DNA of 64,000 nucleotides from assembly GCF_038502225.1 (NCBI RefSeq), contig NW_027196402.1:28983-92982 (forward strand), written 5' to 3'. A program made the position numbers and the translations under genes. Numbering within the stretch: position 1 is the first letter of the stretch; the number at the start of each line of letters is the position of its first letter. Origin of the DNA: Cherax quadricarinatus. Its lineage: Eukaryota; Arthropoda; Malacostraca; Decapoda; Parastacidae. Below, one piece after another: positions 21,066 through 32,210 of this stretch. The notes below the pieces were generated by a model. That model worked only from the letters and a program-made list of their open reading frames with translations. It was not told the DNA's origin and searched no databases.

Positions 21066-21351
21066 CATCCTTTCAGCCAAGTTCCAGCCACATCAGAGGG
21101 CTTATTCTACCATTGAAAAAGAAGCCCTCGTGCTGGTACTGGCTTTGGAGCATTTCGATGTTTATGTGGGCCAGACATCGCAGGTGGTCACAATCTACAG
21201 TGATCACAATCCTCTAGTATATCTCCAAGCCATGAAAAACCACAACACAAGGCTTATGCGCTGGACGCTAAGGCTGCAGCCATATAATATTTCAATTAAA
21301 TATATTGCCGGCAAAGAAAATATGTTGGCAGACTCTTTATCTAGAGTATAA
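21066..21351 (+). CDS. RNase H, shifted frame
   Basis: The reading continues in the next frame as SAKFQPHQRAYSTIEKEALV, then YSDHNPLVYLQAMKNHN with a catalytic Asp. It ends IKYIAGKENMLADSLSRV and a stop at 21349-21351. A frame change between about 21050 and 21075 separates it from the DACESG start. The stop directly after ADSLSRV is notable: in canonical elements this junction leads into integrase, whereas here only ~300 non-coding bases remain before the 3' LTR. Confidence 0.82.
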
Positions 21352-21644
21352 TATTTTTAGGTTAGGATGTTATTTGTGGTAACCCCTTTTCAAGCTCTTT
21401 TTTTTATCCCCTGGTGTGGGTTTTTTTTTTAGTAAGGTAATGCAGGCTACCGTCCGCCAGTATCTTGGACCTATGCTAGCCTGTCTGACTGCTGTCTCAC
21501 TCTAAGTTTAGGGTTTGGCTTTTGATCACGAGAAAAGCTGAGCTCTATCTAAGAGTTGGATGGTGGAGAGGAAAGGCGGTCCCATTATTTTGTGCCATGG
21601 CGGCACGGTTACTACTGGGAGGTGGCAGCCTAATCCTGAGCCTT

Positions 21645-21657
21645 CTCGGGGTGGGGG
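21645..21657 (+). promoter_or_regulatory. polypurine tract
   Basis: CGGGGTGGGGG lies immediately before the 3' LTR and would prime plus-strand DNA synthesis. A single T interrupts the purines. Confidence 0.65.
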
Positions 21658-22081
21658 TGTGGCATGCAAAGAGTACGTAACCTTCATTCGGCGCATGTAC
21701 ACACCCTCATTTACAGGCTATCTCCCCCAACCAGCGAACCAGGTTGCTAAGAGTTGATGATGGGGCCCCGTCGTTCAACTAGTGACCAGGTTCTAGCCAA
21801 TAAGAAGATGGTTTTGGCAATCGCAGAGGTTATGTGGGTACCGCTCTCCTGTCTGCTCTTGTCATTCCCATTCTAGAGCTGGTTGAAGCACGGTGTGCTA
21901 TCTTGTGGCTTCTATTTCTGCCTTGCTTACCGTGGAGTGCACTATACTTATCACTGTACATAGTGTACATATTGCTGTTATAAATTGGTGAAGGATAATA
22001 TAAGTAAACTTTTTCTGCTGTGTTTATTTTGCTCCCATTACACCCGGAATAACAGGCCATTTGGAATCCTGGGTTGTAATA
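21658..22081 (+). repeat. 3' LTR of the Gmr1-like element
   Basis: 424 bp. It differs from the 5' LTR by T/C, C/T and C/G changes and lacks two bases near 22009. It is followed directly by the CAAGT duplication. Confidence 0.88.
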
Positions 22082-22086
22082 CAAGT

Positions 22087-22428
22087 CCTAATTTCACAGT
22101 GGTGTTGGGGCTGTATTACTGCAAGAAGTAGCCAGTCAGCTTCTTTTCAGCAAAACTGAAGAAACACCAGCAGCACTATGCCACCATAGAAAAGGAGGCT
22201 CTTGCTCTAGTGTTGGCAGTGCAACATTTTGAGATGTATATATCATCATCAGTTCACTCTATAACTGAGTATAGTGACCATAATCCTTTACGTTTCCTTC
22301 ACTTAATGAGGCACCACAATCAGATTCTTACGAGATGGGCCTTGTTTCTCCAACCTCTTAATCTTGTGATTCATTATGTGAAAGGAGCGGAGAATGTGGT
22401 TGCTGATGCCTTGTCTCATGTTTAAAGT
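22087..22428 (+). pseudogene. outer gypsy-type element, RNase H end
   Basis: This continues the element interrupted at 15918: the first codons read PNFTVVLG. The family pattern LKKHQQHYATIEKEALALVL follows a frameshift, with YSDHNPLRFLHLMRHHNQ and a final YVKGAENVVADALSHV and stop at 22428. As in the inserted element, the polyprotein ends at RNase H. The outer element is therefore probably Gmr1-like too, from a different subfamily. Confidence 0.78.
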
Positions 22429-23629
22429 GCACGATGTACTGTATAGATCACTTATCTATTCTTACTTTGCAGTGATTTGCGGTAGACGAGTAGATGGAAC
22501 CCTGGACCATCCAAAGGAGAAGGGCAGGTTGAGCTGGAGCTGGAGGTATCAGGATTCCTTAGTGTGTGTGTGTTTTGGGGGTAGTCACATCAAGTGCTAT
22601 ACCAAGGTAAGGTATGCTACGTTTTTTAGGTGTTGGCTGGGATGCCTCGCCTCTGTTTTATGTTGGTATAGGGACTGTTGGAAATAACGTTTCAGGGAAT
22701 GTGGGGCTGGCGGTGATGCCCTCCACTGTTTGGGTCATGTCTCTTGATCCAAGGTGTTTTGCTTCTCCAGGACTCTTTTTAATTTTTCCTTTTTGGATCA
22801 CCGCTGGGGTGACTCCAGGGCCCTTGGAATAACATGTAGGTGTCGGCCTGGGATGTCTACCTTTCGGGGGTCTTTAGTGATGACTCCAGGGTTTTACGGC
22901 CACAGTCGCACCAACACAATTTACGTGACTATCCACCCGTTGTTGTTTTCGGGGCCTGATATTTTTCCCCCTTCCTGTGCTCTCCTGATTCTCGCAGAGG
23001 TGTGTCATGGGGAACCAGTTTTGCTTACTAAATATTGCTGTGAGATGGGAGTGATAATGTGTTGTTGCTTTCTAAGCAGAATTTAACATGTAAAATCTGT
23101 TTTTCTTTTCTTTGAACTCCTCCTGGAAAATGTACTGCTTAATTTTTTTTTTTTTTTTGGTGTCACATATAGTTTGGTCTGTCTTTCAACATACTGAGCT
23201 TTGGTGTTACTTCATAAAACGGCACTTCTCAGGGCATTTATGTACAAAGTTAACTTGCTAGTTTATAAAGTTGCTTGATGTAATTTAGGTAAAATGCATC
23301 AACGGCAGTGCCTTGCCAGCACTGTCCAGTGATGGTGCCTTTTCCTAACACAACTGTCTGAAAGCATGGCTGTGGGCTCGTTTGGCATGGAACTTGATCA
23401 CTTATGTTCCGCAAGTCTCACATGTCCGCAGTCTAGTACCTAAGTTTGTTAATATTGCATATTTGTAGTACCAAAAGACTGTGATTGTATAGTGGTCATT
23501 CCACAGTTATCATTTTGTCCATTGCCTCAGACCTTAATGTGGGATTTATTTTCTTTCCTTTTTCTTTTGCCTAGCAGTGTCCATCGGGATTCCACTAGCA
23601 GAGTGAGACCTATGGTCTGGGGGTGAGGG
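22429..23629 (+). other. 3' non-coding region of outer element, no gene seen
   Basis: About 1.2 kb between the RNase H stop and a candidate LTR. It includes a T14 run near 23145. No coding pattern is recognised. GGGGGTGAGGG at 23619-23629 could be a polypurine tract. Confidence 0.45.
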
Positions 23630-24239
23630 TGTTATGCAGGGTTCTGCATGACATTGTAATGTATATACAGTAGAGAAGGGTACCATAATAATATGAATGT
23701 TATAATTGTAAAGCATAATTTTGTAATTCATAATGTGCATTTGGGGTACTGTAAAGTACCCTAATGTAAATTATAAAGAAATCCTGCCAGGGATTTATTT
23801 TCCAACTGTGTTTGGGGGTGAGTGGATAAGCCTGGGGGAAAGATTCGCGATGTTCGCATGGCATGGAGTCTGGCGTCTGAGATGCCGTGTATTAAGCTAA
23901 GTTTTGTAGTAGTGTACTCCTTTTGTTTAGCTAACTCAAGCCATAGGCTCTTCTATGGCTTACCTGTATGCTCACCTAGGCTCTGACATGGTCAGGTTGC
24001 TGTGGGATGGGTGAGGAAATAAGAAATGGGGTTGGTATTGGAGTAGTGAAGGCCTGGCACTGACTAAGCCAAGTGTTATGGTTGCTGGACCGCCAGCCGC
24101 CTGCTTCTTGTGCCCATTATTTGGGCGTTTAGGATAGGAGATACATGAAGGTGTTTTCTAGAGTGTGTATATAGTGTTATGTTATTTTCCTAACTAGAAG
24201 TTTTGCCTGCCCTCGGTTAAGCAACCCACTGAAGTAACA
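23630..24239 (+). repeat. candidate 3' LTR of the outer element
   Basis: The segment starts TGTTATGCAGGG right after a purine-rich tract and ends GAAGTAACA, giving a short TGTTA/TAACA inverted pair. There is no 5' LTR in the window to compare with, so the extent is inferred from these ends alone. Confidence 0.4.
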
Positions 24240-24321
24240 AATACTGGTTGAGAGCTTTCTGTTTTGACTGTGATAGCCCTGGGTGGCCAATTTATGCCTT
24301 AGTGGTGTGTAACTTTTACCT

Positions 24322-24720
24322 TTGCCCTTAGACAAGGCTCTAGCCCCCAGGTATCCCACTTTTCTGCATAAGAGAAGGGTAAATTATTTTAATGTCCGGT
24401 GTAATGGGGAACCCATTACTTCAGTTTCCTCAGTAAAATATCTCGGAATCCCCTTTGACACATGCATGTCAGGAGAATTAGTAGGGAACAGCATAGTAAA
24501 GAGAGCGAATGCCAGACTGAAGTTCCTCTACAGACAAGCACTGTGTCTACCTTCTGAGGCTTGCAGGACCCTATGCCTAGCCCTTATACAGTGTCATATG
24601 GACTAGACTTGCTCTTCATGGTGCTCTGCCTTTATGGTATAATAATAAGGTATTAAAAGGACCCCAAAGGAAATAAGTCACTTTGACTTTTCAGGGTTAT
24701 CCTAGGTTCTTACACATATC
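24322..24720 (+). pseudogene. LINE reverse transcriptase thumb fragment
   Basis: The reading SVSSVKYLGIPFDTCMSGEL, VKRANARLKFLYRQALCLPS and RTLCLALIQCHMD is the segment after the catalytic palm in Rex/CR1-like LINEs. A stop replaces the Tyr after HMD, and a CSSW block follows. Both ends are truncated. Repeat A copy 3 follows, as it follows the LINE end at 1-361. Confidence 0.7.
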
Positions 24721-24762
24721 CAGCTGTGTATGATAATCGATGTATCTGTATTTGTGTATACA

Positions 24763-25085
24763 TGCATAAACTTACTTATTCACTATGGCATCTCCTTTCC
24801 CAATATCACTGCGCGGTCGCTACACACTCTCCTTCGTACTAAGTTTATCGAATGGTCAGATCAGCATCACATTTTAATTCACAATTATTATATAATTCAT
24901 ACATACACATACTGAATTTATGAAAATTACATTAAAGAAAATTCCACAGGAGTAACCCTGGTATCATTGATCCCATCTGGAACAGTATTTGTGGTGATGG
25001 ACATATTTATTATGTGTGCAATGGAAATTGGCAATTCAGAGGCACCATCTTTTAATTAAGAACTTAGCTGGGATGTTAAATGGAC
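24763..25085. repeat. dispersed repeat A, copy 3
   Basis: This matches 417-730 nearly throughout, including the switch at about 24945 into the minus-strand polymerase end (ACAGGAGTAACCCTGG...). It ends with AACTTAGCTGGGATGTTA, after which the sequences diverge. Confidence 0.65.
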
Positions 25086-26080
25086 CAAGTCACTATTTTG
25101 GGTAACAGTGACCTCGCGTTGACATGAATAAAGTGAAAATATAGGATTTTATGAATGTTCTATGAAGATTTATTGAATTTGATCAAATGAAATGAAATAT
25201 GTTATGAGCCATGTGTAGTATGGTATTTGATGGGATATGAGTGGATGCTCTCGATCTGAGGAGTTGAAGTTAGCTGGTGTTGTGTTAGTAGAAGAAGGTT
25301 TTAGGGTTCTTGATTCGATGAGTAGGAATTCGGTTGTCATGTGGTTATGTAGCAGTGATAGTGTGAGGGATAGGAAAGGGATTTTGTGTTTTGAGGTGTT
25401 TGAGATAGATAAAGAACTTTGGGAGTGGTCTTATACGTCTTAGGAACTAGTTCATATGATTCAACGTGATGAATCTGGGTTAGGCTCTGAGGGATGGAGA
25501 TGATGGGTTTGTGGTCTTAGGTCCTAAGGGGTTGGATCTTGTTTTCCAGGTGTGTAAGTGTTTATGAATGTGAATGTATATAAGTATTGGGAGTGTATAT
25601 GAGTGTATATAAGTGTGTAAAAATTAATGTATGTAAGTGAGATAAATGAGTATATATGGGTGTGTGTGATGGGTAGTGTGTGTGGTCTTGGGTGGTAGTG
25701 ATATGTACTGAGAGTTAAGTATAAAACAGTTCAGTGTCTCTAAATATCTATACACATAACCAGGAGAGTGATCTTGTACGTCATATGCACAAATTACCTT
25801 GAAAATAGTAAGTCACTTTCGTAGTTACCCTCTAAATATCCGTATGAATAAATGAAATAAGTATGATAATTGTTTGATTCATCCCTATTATCACTCCACC
25901 AAGTGAGGAGGAACTTACTGCAGGTGGAATGTAAAATTTAGTATATTTTAAAGTAAATAGAAGAGTTTTTAAGGAATGAATAGAAGAAATTTTACTTTAA
26001 GAGTTATGAAATTATAGACTGGAGTGATAATATGAAAAAAAAGAAGTGTAAGTGAACAGGAAAAGGAGAGAAAGGAGAGA

Positions 26081-26138
26081 AATAATAATAATGATGACGA
26101 TGACGATGATGACGATGACAACGATGACAACAGCAACA

Positions 26139-26174
<36 letters not shown>

Positions 26175-26221
26175 TTAATAATAATAATAATAATAATAGT
26201 AATAATAATAGTAATAATAAC
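26081..26221. repeat. AAT/GAT microsatellite
   Basis: AATAAT and GATGACGATGAC runs. It lies at the 3' side of the minus-strand SINE and is probably its tail expansion. Confidence 0.8.
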
Positions 26222-26500
26222 CTGAATTTCTACAAGTACATGCACAACGTATACAGACTTAGCTGACATCAATGACCAACAACTATATAGAAAGCCCTTT
26301 GTTATGCAAAGCTTCTCCGGCAAATTAGGTCAATTTTGTCCCCAGGATGTCACCCACACCAGTCAGCTAACAATCAGGTACCTATTTTACTGATAGGTGA
26401 ACAGCGACAGCACGTGTCTTAGGGAAATAAGTCTTTATATTTCCACCTGTACCGGAGATCGAACCAAGGACCTCAGTGTGTGAGCTGACTGAGCTTCGGG
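26222..26500 (-). mobile_element. tRNA-derived SINE with a second tail type
   Basis: The head carries a B-box word GGTTCGATCTCC (near 26457) and the body GATAGGTGAACAG...GGTACCTATTTTACTG, matching the SINE at 3948-4190 in its first ~165 bp. Past GTCACCCACACC...CCCCAGG the tail differs. It runs through AATTAGGTCAATTTTG and a CAACGTATACAGAC segment, ending in the AAT microsatellite instead of the CR1-type tail. Confidence 0.65.
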
Positions 26501-27745
26501 GGGGAGGGGGTAAATGGAGTACAACAACACCTGGGGCATGCAGGTGAGCCCCGGCTTGTTTGAGAATGATGATATTATGTGACTGAATGAGTTACAGGTA
26601 AGTCAGACATCAGAGGGAGGAGAGGGAGGGTAGGGGAGACTGGTTGGAGGTATTAATGTGAGAGGGTTGATGTGAGAGAGGAGATGATGAGATAGAGAAG
26701 GTAAGGGAGACTGAGTAGGTGAGTGAGGGAGGCTTGTGCTGGTATTGTTGGTAATAAAGTCACACTCTCAATAAGAGAGAGAATGGAAGTTAGTTGGTTC
26801 AGGATATGAAGGTTGGTGACGGAGTGAAGTTGACAAAGTTCTTGATCCCAACAATGCAGGATGGGGGGGTTAGGTTGGAAGAAAAGATAGATGCTTTATT
26901 TAGTAAATTTATGGAGAAAAATAACAGAATTAATAGAATAAAAGGAAGATAAATGGAATAAATAAAAGTTAAAATTGTAAGTCTTATAAAATGTTGAAGA
27001 GTAAAAGTTGTATAACATTGTTTACCAGTCATGAATACAAGAAATATATTTCTCATGTTAGAAATGTTTACTATGTGATGTATAATTAAATGTATAAATT
27101 TAAGCTGTATACCTAAAAGTTTTTACCTTGTATATACGTTGGTATGAAAATAAAATTGTATGTTTTATGTATTTCGAAATGTTACTAACTTTAACTGGAA
27201 GACCTTTTGATGATGATAAAAGTAGCATAACATTCTCAGAGTGGTATTTTGATTATTAGTAGTTGTGTATTTATGACTAAGAAACTGTATTAATTGTAGT
27301 AATTTTATATTAAAAAATGAAGAGAATTAGCTATGTGGAATAAACAGAAGATTTTAAATAAATTAGATGTGGAACTTTAAGAAGATATATCGGATTCATT
27401 CAGAAAGTTATGGGTAAAAGAGAAGGATGTTGTAGACTTTATTAGAAATATTTTACTGGTATTCTTGAAGAATTTATGATTTTACAATGTAATGTCTACT
27501 AAAGTTGTATTTCTTATTAAATATATTCAAGAAAATGTTTTACTATTTCTAGGGATGATAATATATCTTGAGATACTTTTATAGAACTTGTGTAGTCATG
27601 AGTAAGAAAAATATATTTATTTTAGTTATTTACTAGAAAACTGAATATAGGAGAGTTTGTGTTAGTGAGAGTGTGAGATGGTAGTTCTGGGAGCTTAGAG
27701 CAGTGGTGGTAAAAATCACAGGTAATGCATCACATATTACAACAT

Positions 27746-28540
27746 TACTTGTGATGAGGAGAGAGGGAGGAAATAAGTGAATACACTTTATAACAAAATG
27801 TAATGGTGGAGGAAGTGATGGATAGGGGTTGTGAGTTAGTGGAGAGGGGATAGAGAGAGGTGAGGTGAGGGGGTGATGGTAGGGGTGAGGCTTGGTCTTA
27901 GGTGGAATCTTGATCCGAGGATCAAGATTCCACCCAGATGTAGGATGAGGGAGAGGTAACGGGGAAATTGGGTATGGGAGGAAGATGAGGGGATATGAGG
28001 GGGACATTGAAATGAGAGTGTAGGGGAGATGAAGGTTGAACGGGACGTGAGGGGAAGACATGGTAAGGCAAATGGAACAATATTAGTCATGGTCCGGGAT
28101 TTTGAGCCCCAAAAATCACACCTTACTGTGACCCCCAAAATGCCCTCAGGCAAAATACACTCATACTGAAGAATACCACATTACTTATTACTGCTAATCA
28201 TTTAATATCCCCTTAATTGTTCTGTGGTTAATAGATATTATGTGAAGCTGAGTTACTTTCTCAAGGAATTTTACATTAAGTGTTCGAGCACAAGACACAA
28301 TGAAATGTGAAATAATCTTCCAAGAGCATTGCAGAGTTATAGAAGGTTAGTTAAATGTTGTAAAGGACGTTGTTCAAGTTGTTTATGATGAGGATGGCAG
28401 GAAAGAAGAGAAACATATTGAATGTAATGAATGAAAAGTAGTTTCCCAAAGTTAGAGGATGAATTTGAAGAAGGTTGAACCAAGGTTAGAGAAAAAAGTG
28501 TGTAGTTTCAGATAAGAAGACAGGCATGACAAACGCCTCA
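27746..28540. other. no gene seen; purine-rich tract
   Basis: GAGGGGA-rich sequence from 27830 to 28070. It contains a perfect 34-bp palindrome (separate entry). A plus-strand reading of the remainder shows nothing recognisable. Confidence 0.5.
27901..27934. repeat. perfect 16-bp inverted repeat, 2-nt loop
   Basis: GGTGGAATCTTGATCC, then GA, then its exact complement. CTTGATCC also recurs as a word in degenerate repeats near 5780, 5970 and 55670-56170. Confidence 0.85.
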
Positions 28541-28549
28541 GCAGGTACG

Positions 28550-28895
28550 AAAAAAGTGACATTCTTGGTGATGGCGATTCTCAGATTTGGTATACGCACC
28601 GAGCCTTCTGTAATAATAATGATAAGAAGGCGAGACAGAATGTGTTTAACTGTGGGTGACGAAGTGAACAGGTTATATAAATACATCATCTTCTCAGTGC
28701 AGGAGGTAATGGTGGGAAATGCAAATATGAAGATTTGCTGGCTAATTACATTGATCTAATTATGTCAAAGGAAAGGATCCTGTTCGTATGCAGCGCTTTC
28801 CCAAAAGGGAAAGTGTGCAGTGAATGCATGTCTAAGACAATTGGGGATAAATATCTCAGACACATCTTGAAAACATTCAGTTTCCACCATACTTC
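28550..28895 (+). pseudogene. CR1-type ORF1 esterase remnant
   Basis: A frame not starting with Met reads ILGDGDSQIWYTHRAFCNNN, equivalent to the GDSQVRYMDRAFCN at 58.3 kb, where GDS is the nucleophile block of SGNH/GDSL esterases. Further on, DLLANYIDLIMSKERI, KGKVCSECMSKTIGDK and LRHILKTFSFHH match the later part. The GxND block is not intact, and at least two frameshifts are present. Confidence 0.55.
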
Positions 28896-29334
28896 ATCTC
28901 AGAGTGGCAAACCTGCCCTCCACTTTATCAGACAGCAAAAACATACGTAAGAGAACTTGCACCTTGTGCATAATCTTTCCGGTCAGTAATGTGGTCAGCA
29001 AAATTTCTCCAACACTCATTATCACCAATATTAGACTAACATTTATTTCCGAAGGTACCTTTAAATACCTGGCCAGACTAAAACCAGTCAGCTCCTTAGA
29101 AATCAATGTTGGTTAGTTCAGAATCCCTTGTTAGGGATGCGTTGAGATGGAATGCAGAAACAAGCAAGAATTTAGACCAACCTGTTAAGGAACACAGAAA
29201 CACCTGTAACCTTCAATTGTAAGATAGAAAGAAGCAGATGTATTGAGGAAAAAATGATGTTTTATAATTCCTATATCTATAGGTTCAAAATGCATAATTT
29301 TCCCATAAAAATACATTACTCAAGCTGTATTAGA
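28896..29334. other. no gene seen
   Basis: Short plus-strand reading at 28940-29116 not recognised. The last ~75 bp (TTCCTATATCTATAGGTTCA onward) are the left part of repeat B, also found at 42040-42090. Confidence 0.45.
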
Positions 29335-31690
29335 CCGTAAGAACATAAGAAAGAAGGAATACTGCAGCAGGCCTACTGGCCGATGCGAGGCAGGTCCATG
29401 TCACCCCCAGCTTAGTCCAATGATCCATCCAGTCAGGTCACATCCACTTAAGAAAGGAGCACGGCATCAGACCCAGTAGCACAAGCTAGTCTGGTCCAAT
29501 GCACACACACCCAAACCACTCATGTATTTGCCTAACCTATTTTTAAAGCTACACAACGTTTTAGCTTATATGATGGTACTCGGGAGTTTGTTCAACTCAT
29601 CCACAACTCTATTACCAAACCAGTGCTTTTCTACATCCTACCTGAATCTGAATTTTTCAAACTTGAATCCAGTGATGCTACCCATGTCTTGGCTAGATAT
29701 TTTCAGCATGCTATTTACATCCATTTTATTTAATCTTGGTTTCTATTTATACACTTCAATAATATCCCTCCAATTTCTACGCCTTTCTAGAGAGTGCAAA
29801 TTTAGGGCCCACAGTCAATTCTAATAGGGAAGATTTCTGATACATGGAATAAAAATTGTCATCCTCCTCTGTACGTTTTCCAGAGCATTTATACAAATTC
29901 AGTAATACGGTGACCAGAACTGTGCAGCATAATCTAAATAAGCCCTAACCAAGGATATACAGAGTTGAAGTACAACCTGAGGACTTCTCTCTTCTTGATA
30001 TGAAGCCAAGGTTTATTGAGAACACTTGTGCACTGTTGTCTTGGTTTCAGAGTACTGCTAACCAGAACTCTTAAATCCTTTTTTGCAGTCAGTAATATTA
30101 TGATCTATATTATTTAGTATACATATGGCATAGTTATTTTCCTGTCCAACATTTAGAACTTTGCATTTGTCTATATTAAACTGCATCTGCCACTTCTCCA
30201 ACCACTATATCAGTCTATTCAAATCAAACTGGAGTGCTCTAATGTCACTATTAGAATGAATTGGATGGCCTATTTTGGTGTCATCAGCAAATTTGTTTAT
30301 GTCGCTATTTATTCCATCATCTATGTCGTTTTTGTAAATTGTGAACAACAAGGGGCCGAAGACTGATCCACTGTGGAACACCACTTGTGACGTGCCCCCA
30401 CTGTGATTTCTCCCAATTTATGCAAACTCTCTGCTGCCTATTTGTCAACCATGCCTCTACCCAGGAAAAAAATTTTCTTCCTACTCCGTGTATCTTACGG
30501 TTCCTCAATAGCCTCTGATGTGGAACTCTACCGAAAGTCATACTGAAATCCATATACACAGTATCATATTCATTACCATGATCTATCTCCTCAAATACCT
30601 TAGTGAAAGAAGTCAGTAAATTCGTAAGACAGGAACTCTTCTTTGTAAAACCGTGTTGAGATTCATTAATCAGTTTATGCCTTTGAAGATGGCTACGAAT
30701 TGCCTCGGCAATTATTGATTCCAAAAATTGTCCCTCTCTGGTATATAGTTCGAAGCTTAGGACCTGTCACCTGCCTTTTAAATAGGTATTACATTTGCCA
30801 TTTTCCACTTATCTGGCACTATACTAGTTTGTAGTGGTATCTTGAAAAGATTAGCCAAATGTTTGCTAAGTTCTTCTTTACATTCTTTAAAACCCTTGCA
30901 GACAATTCATCAGAGCCTGGGATATGTTTTGTTTCATTTTCTCTGTTTTCTGAAGACCATGTTACTAGTTACCTCAATCATACATAATTTATTATCGTCC
31001 TGTTCAACATAAATTATTATTTCTGTAATTTCGTTAGTATCTACCTGAGTAAAAGCTGAGAGGAAGTAATTTTTGAAAAGTTCACACATTTCCTTATCAC
31101 TGTCAGTGATCAGACCTGAGTTATTTTTGACTGGGCCTATCTTGTCCCTAATCTTACTTCTGTATACCTGAAAGAACCCGTTTGGGTTAGTCTTCGAATC
31201 CCTTGTGACTTTAACCTCATAATCCATTTTCGTTTCTTTTTTTCTTATTCCTATTTTTAATTTCTGTCTTTAATTGAATGAATTGATTCCTTAACTGCCC
31301 CTCCCCTCTTTTGATACACTTATATATGCATCTCTTTTGACCAAGAAGATGTTATAATTCATTCTTTATCCATTTGGAACAATTTTTGTTAGATCTAATT
31401 TCCCTACTCGGAATAAAAGTTGTCTGCTCTGAAAAAACGATGTATTGGCAACCAACACCACCTACCTGACCCATAGTCAGGTCATCCCAATTTAGCCCAC
31501 TCACATAATTTCTCAGTCCCATGAAATCGGCCAAGCAGAAGTCTGGGATAGAGACTTGATTGCATTTATCTGCGTAATTCTATGATACATTGAAACTAAG
31601 TGATTAGTGATTGTTTTCCCTAAGCTCTTCATTAACCTCAAGATTATTAATAAGTGATTCTTTGTTGGCAAGAACCAACTCAAGCAGATT
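29335..31690 (-). mobile_element. CR1-like LINE inserted in repeat B
   Basis: On the minus strand, 31534-31352 reads ADFMGLRNYVSGLNWDDL and TFIPSREIRSNKNCSKWI (endonuclease-RT linker). 31227-30934 reads YEVKVTRDSKTNPNGFFQVY and NYFLSAFTQVD (RT entry). 30724-30317 reads MESIIAEAIRSHLQRHKLIN, QHGFTKKSSCLTNLL, YDTVYMDFSMTFGRVPHQRLL (given here over two motifs, first catalytic Asp present) and VTSGVPQ, where WISL replaces the usual GSVL. The FADD region and 3' UTR lie between 30317 and 29335, with stops. The two sides of repeat B (29260-29334 and 31690 onward) are contiguous in the copy at 42 kb apart from a different insertion there. Confidence 0.7.
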
Positions 31691-32210
31691 GTTTCCTCTA
31701 GTTTAAAGCCTGATACACAGTAGCAACGGCTCTTTGTACAGAGGTCGGTAAGACTGCATTATTCCCCAGGCATACTTGTCATTTATGCTATTAAAGTGGG
31801 TCCAGTGGTCACTCATACCTACATTCTTTATCCAGTCAGAAATTTACTGCAAATGCTCTAGACATCCTTGCATTTTCAGTTCCTCTCTTCAAAATTTCAC
31901 ATATTATGTAATCTCTCCTTCCTAATTATATGTCGCCATTCCTTGCCTGCTTCTCAGGTCTCTACTTCATTGCCTACCATCATTTTTACCTCCAGCATTG
32001 TGGTAGATAGTATGGTTGATCCTATTACGTTATGATTTTGTCGAGTAGACTAACGCTATACTCCATCCCAGCTTCACGAAAATTAACCTTCTGCCTCCTC
32101 TTCATATAATTACTACTGAAACCTCTGTCCATAAACTTATTCTCGGAAATTCTCACCCAAGTCATATTCTTCCTTTCAAAGATGTGACGTTGTGGATGGC
32201 TGATCCACAT
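31691..32210. repeat. dispersed repeat B, copy 1 (right part)
   Basis: This matches 42405-42790 (TAGTTTAAAGCCTGATRCAT, then CAGTCAGAAATTTA, GCTCTAGACATCC, GTAATCTCTCCTTCCTAAT and TTATGATTTTGTC). It may derive from a LINE endonuclease region, but no clear motif is seen. Confidence 0.65.

Larger units (their letters stand above)
15919..22081 (+). mobile_element. Gmr1-like Ty3/gypsy retrotransposon, 6163 bp
   Basis: Two LTRs (15919-16344 and 21658-22081) differ by three substitutions and a 2-bp indel. The 5-bp duplication CAAGT flanks the element exactly (15914-15918 and 22082-22086). Internal order is gag with zinc knuckle, aspartic protease, integrase zinc finger and core, GPY/F-type module, reverse transcriptase, then RNase H and a stop. 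Canonical Ty3/gypsy elements place integrase last. Integrase before RT is the Gmr1-like arrangement. Three lesions (a stop in gag, a 4-bp repeat expansion before the integrase core, and a frameshift at the RNase H junction) make this copy defective. It is nested in an older related element. Confidence 0.9.
25120..27745. repeat. duplicon copy 2
   Basis: Order and sequence follow 9480-15280. It lacks the Tigger derivative (join near 25205) and has gained a SINE with a microsatellite (26081-26500). At 27651-27712 it carries a single diverged unit (GAGAGTTTGTGTTAGTGAGA, then GGTAGTTCTGGGAGC) of the repeat that forms 63 units in copy 1. No gene seen. Confidence 0.7.

Noticed and set aside
21560..22084. 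Short readings within the 3' LTR region (21560-21757 plus, 21830-22084 minus).
   Set aside because: The same sequence in the 5' LTR encodes nothing consistent. These are LTR shadows.
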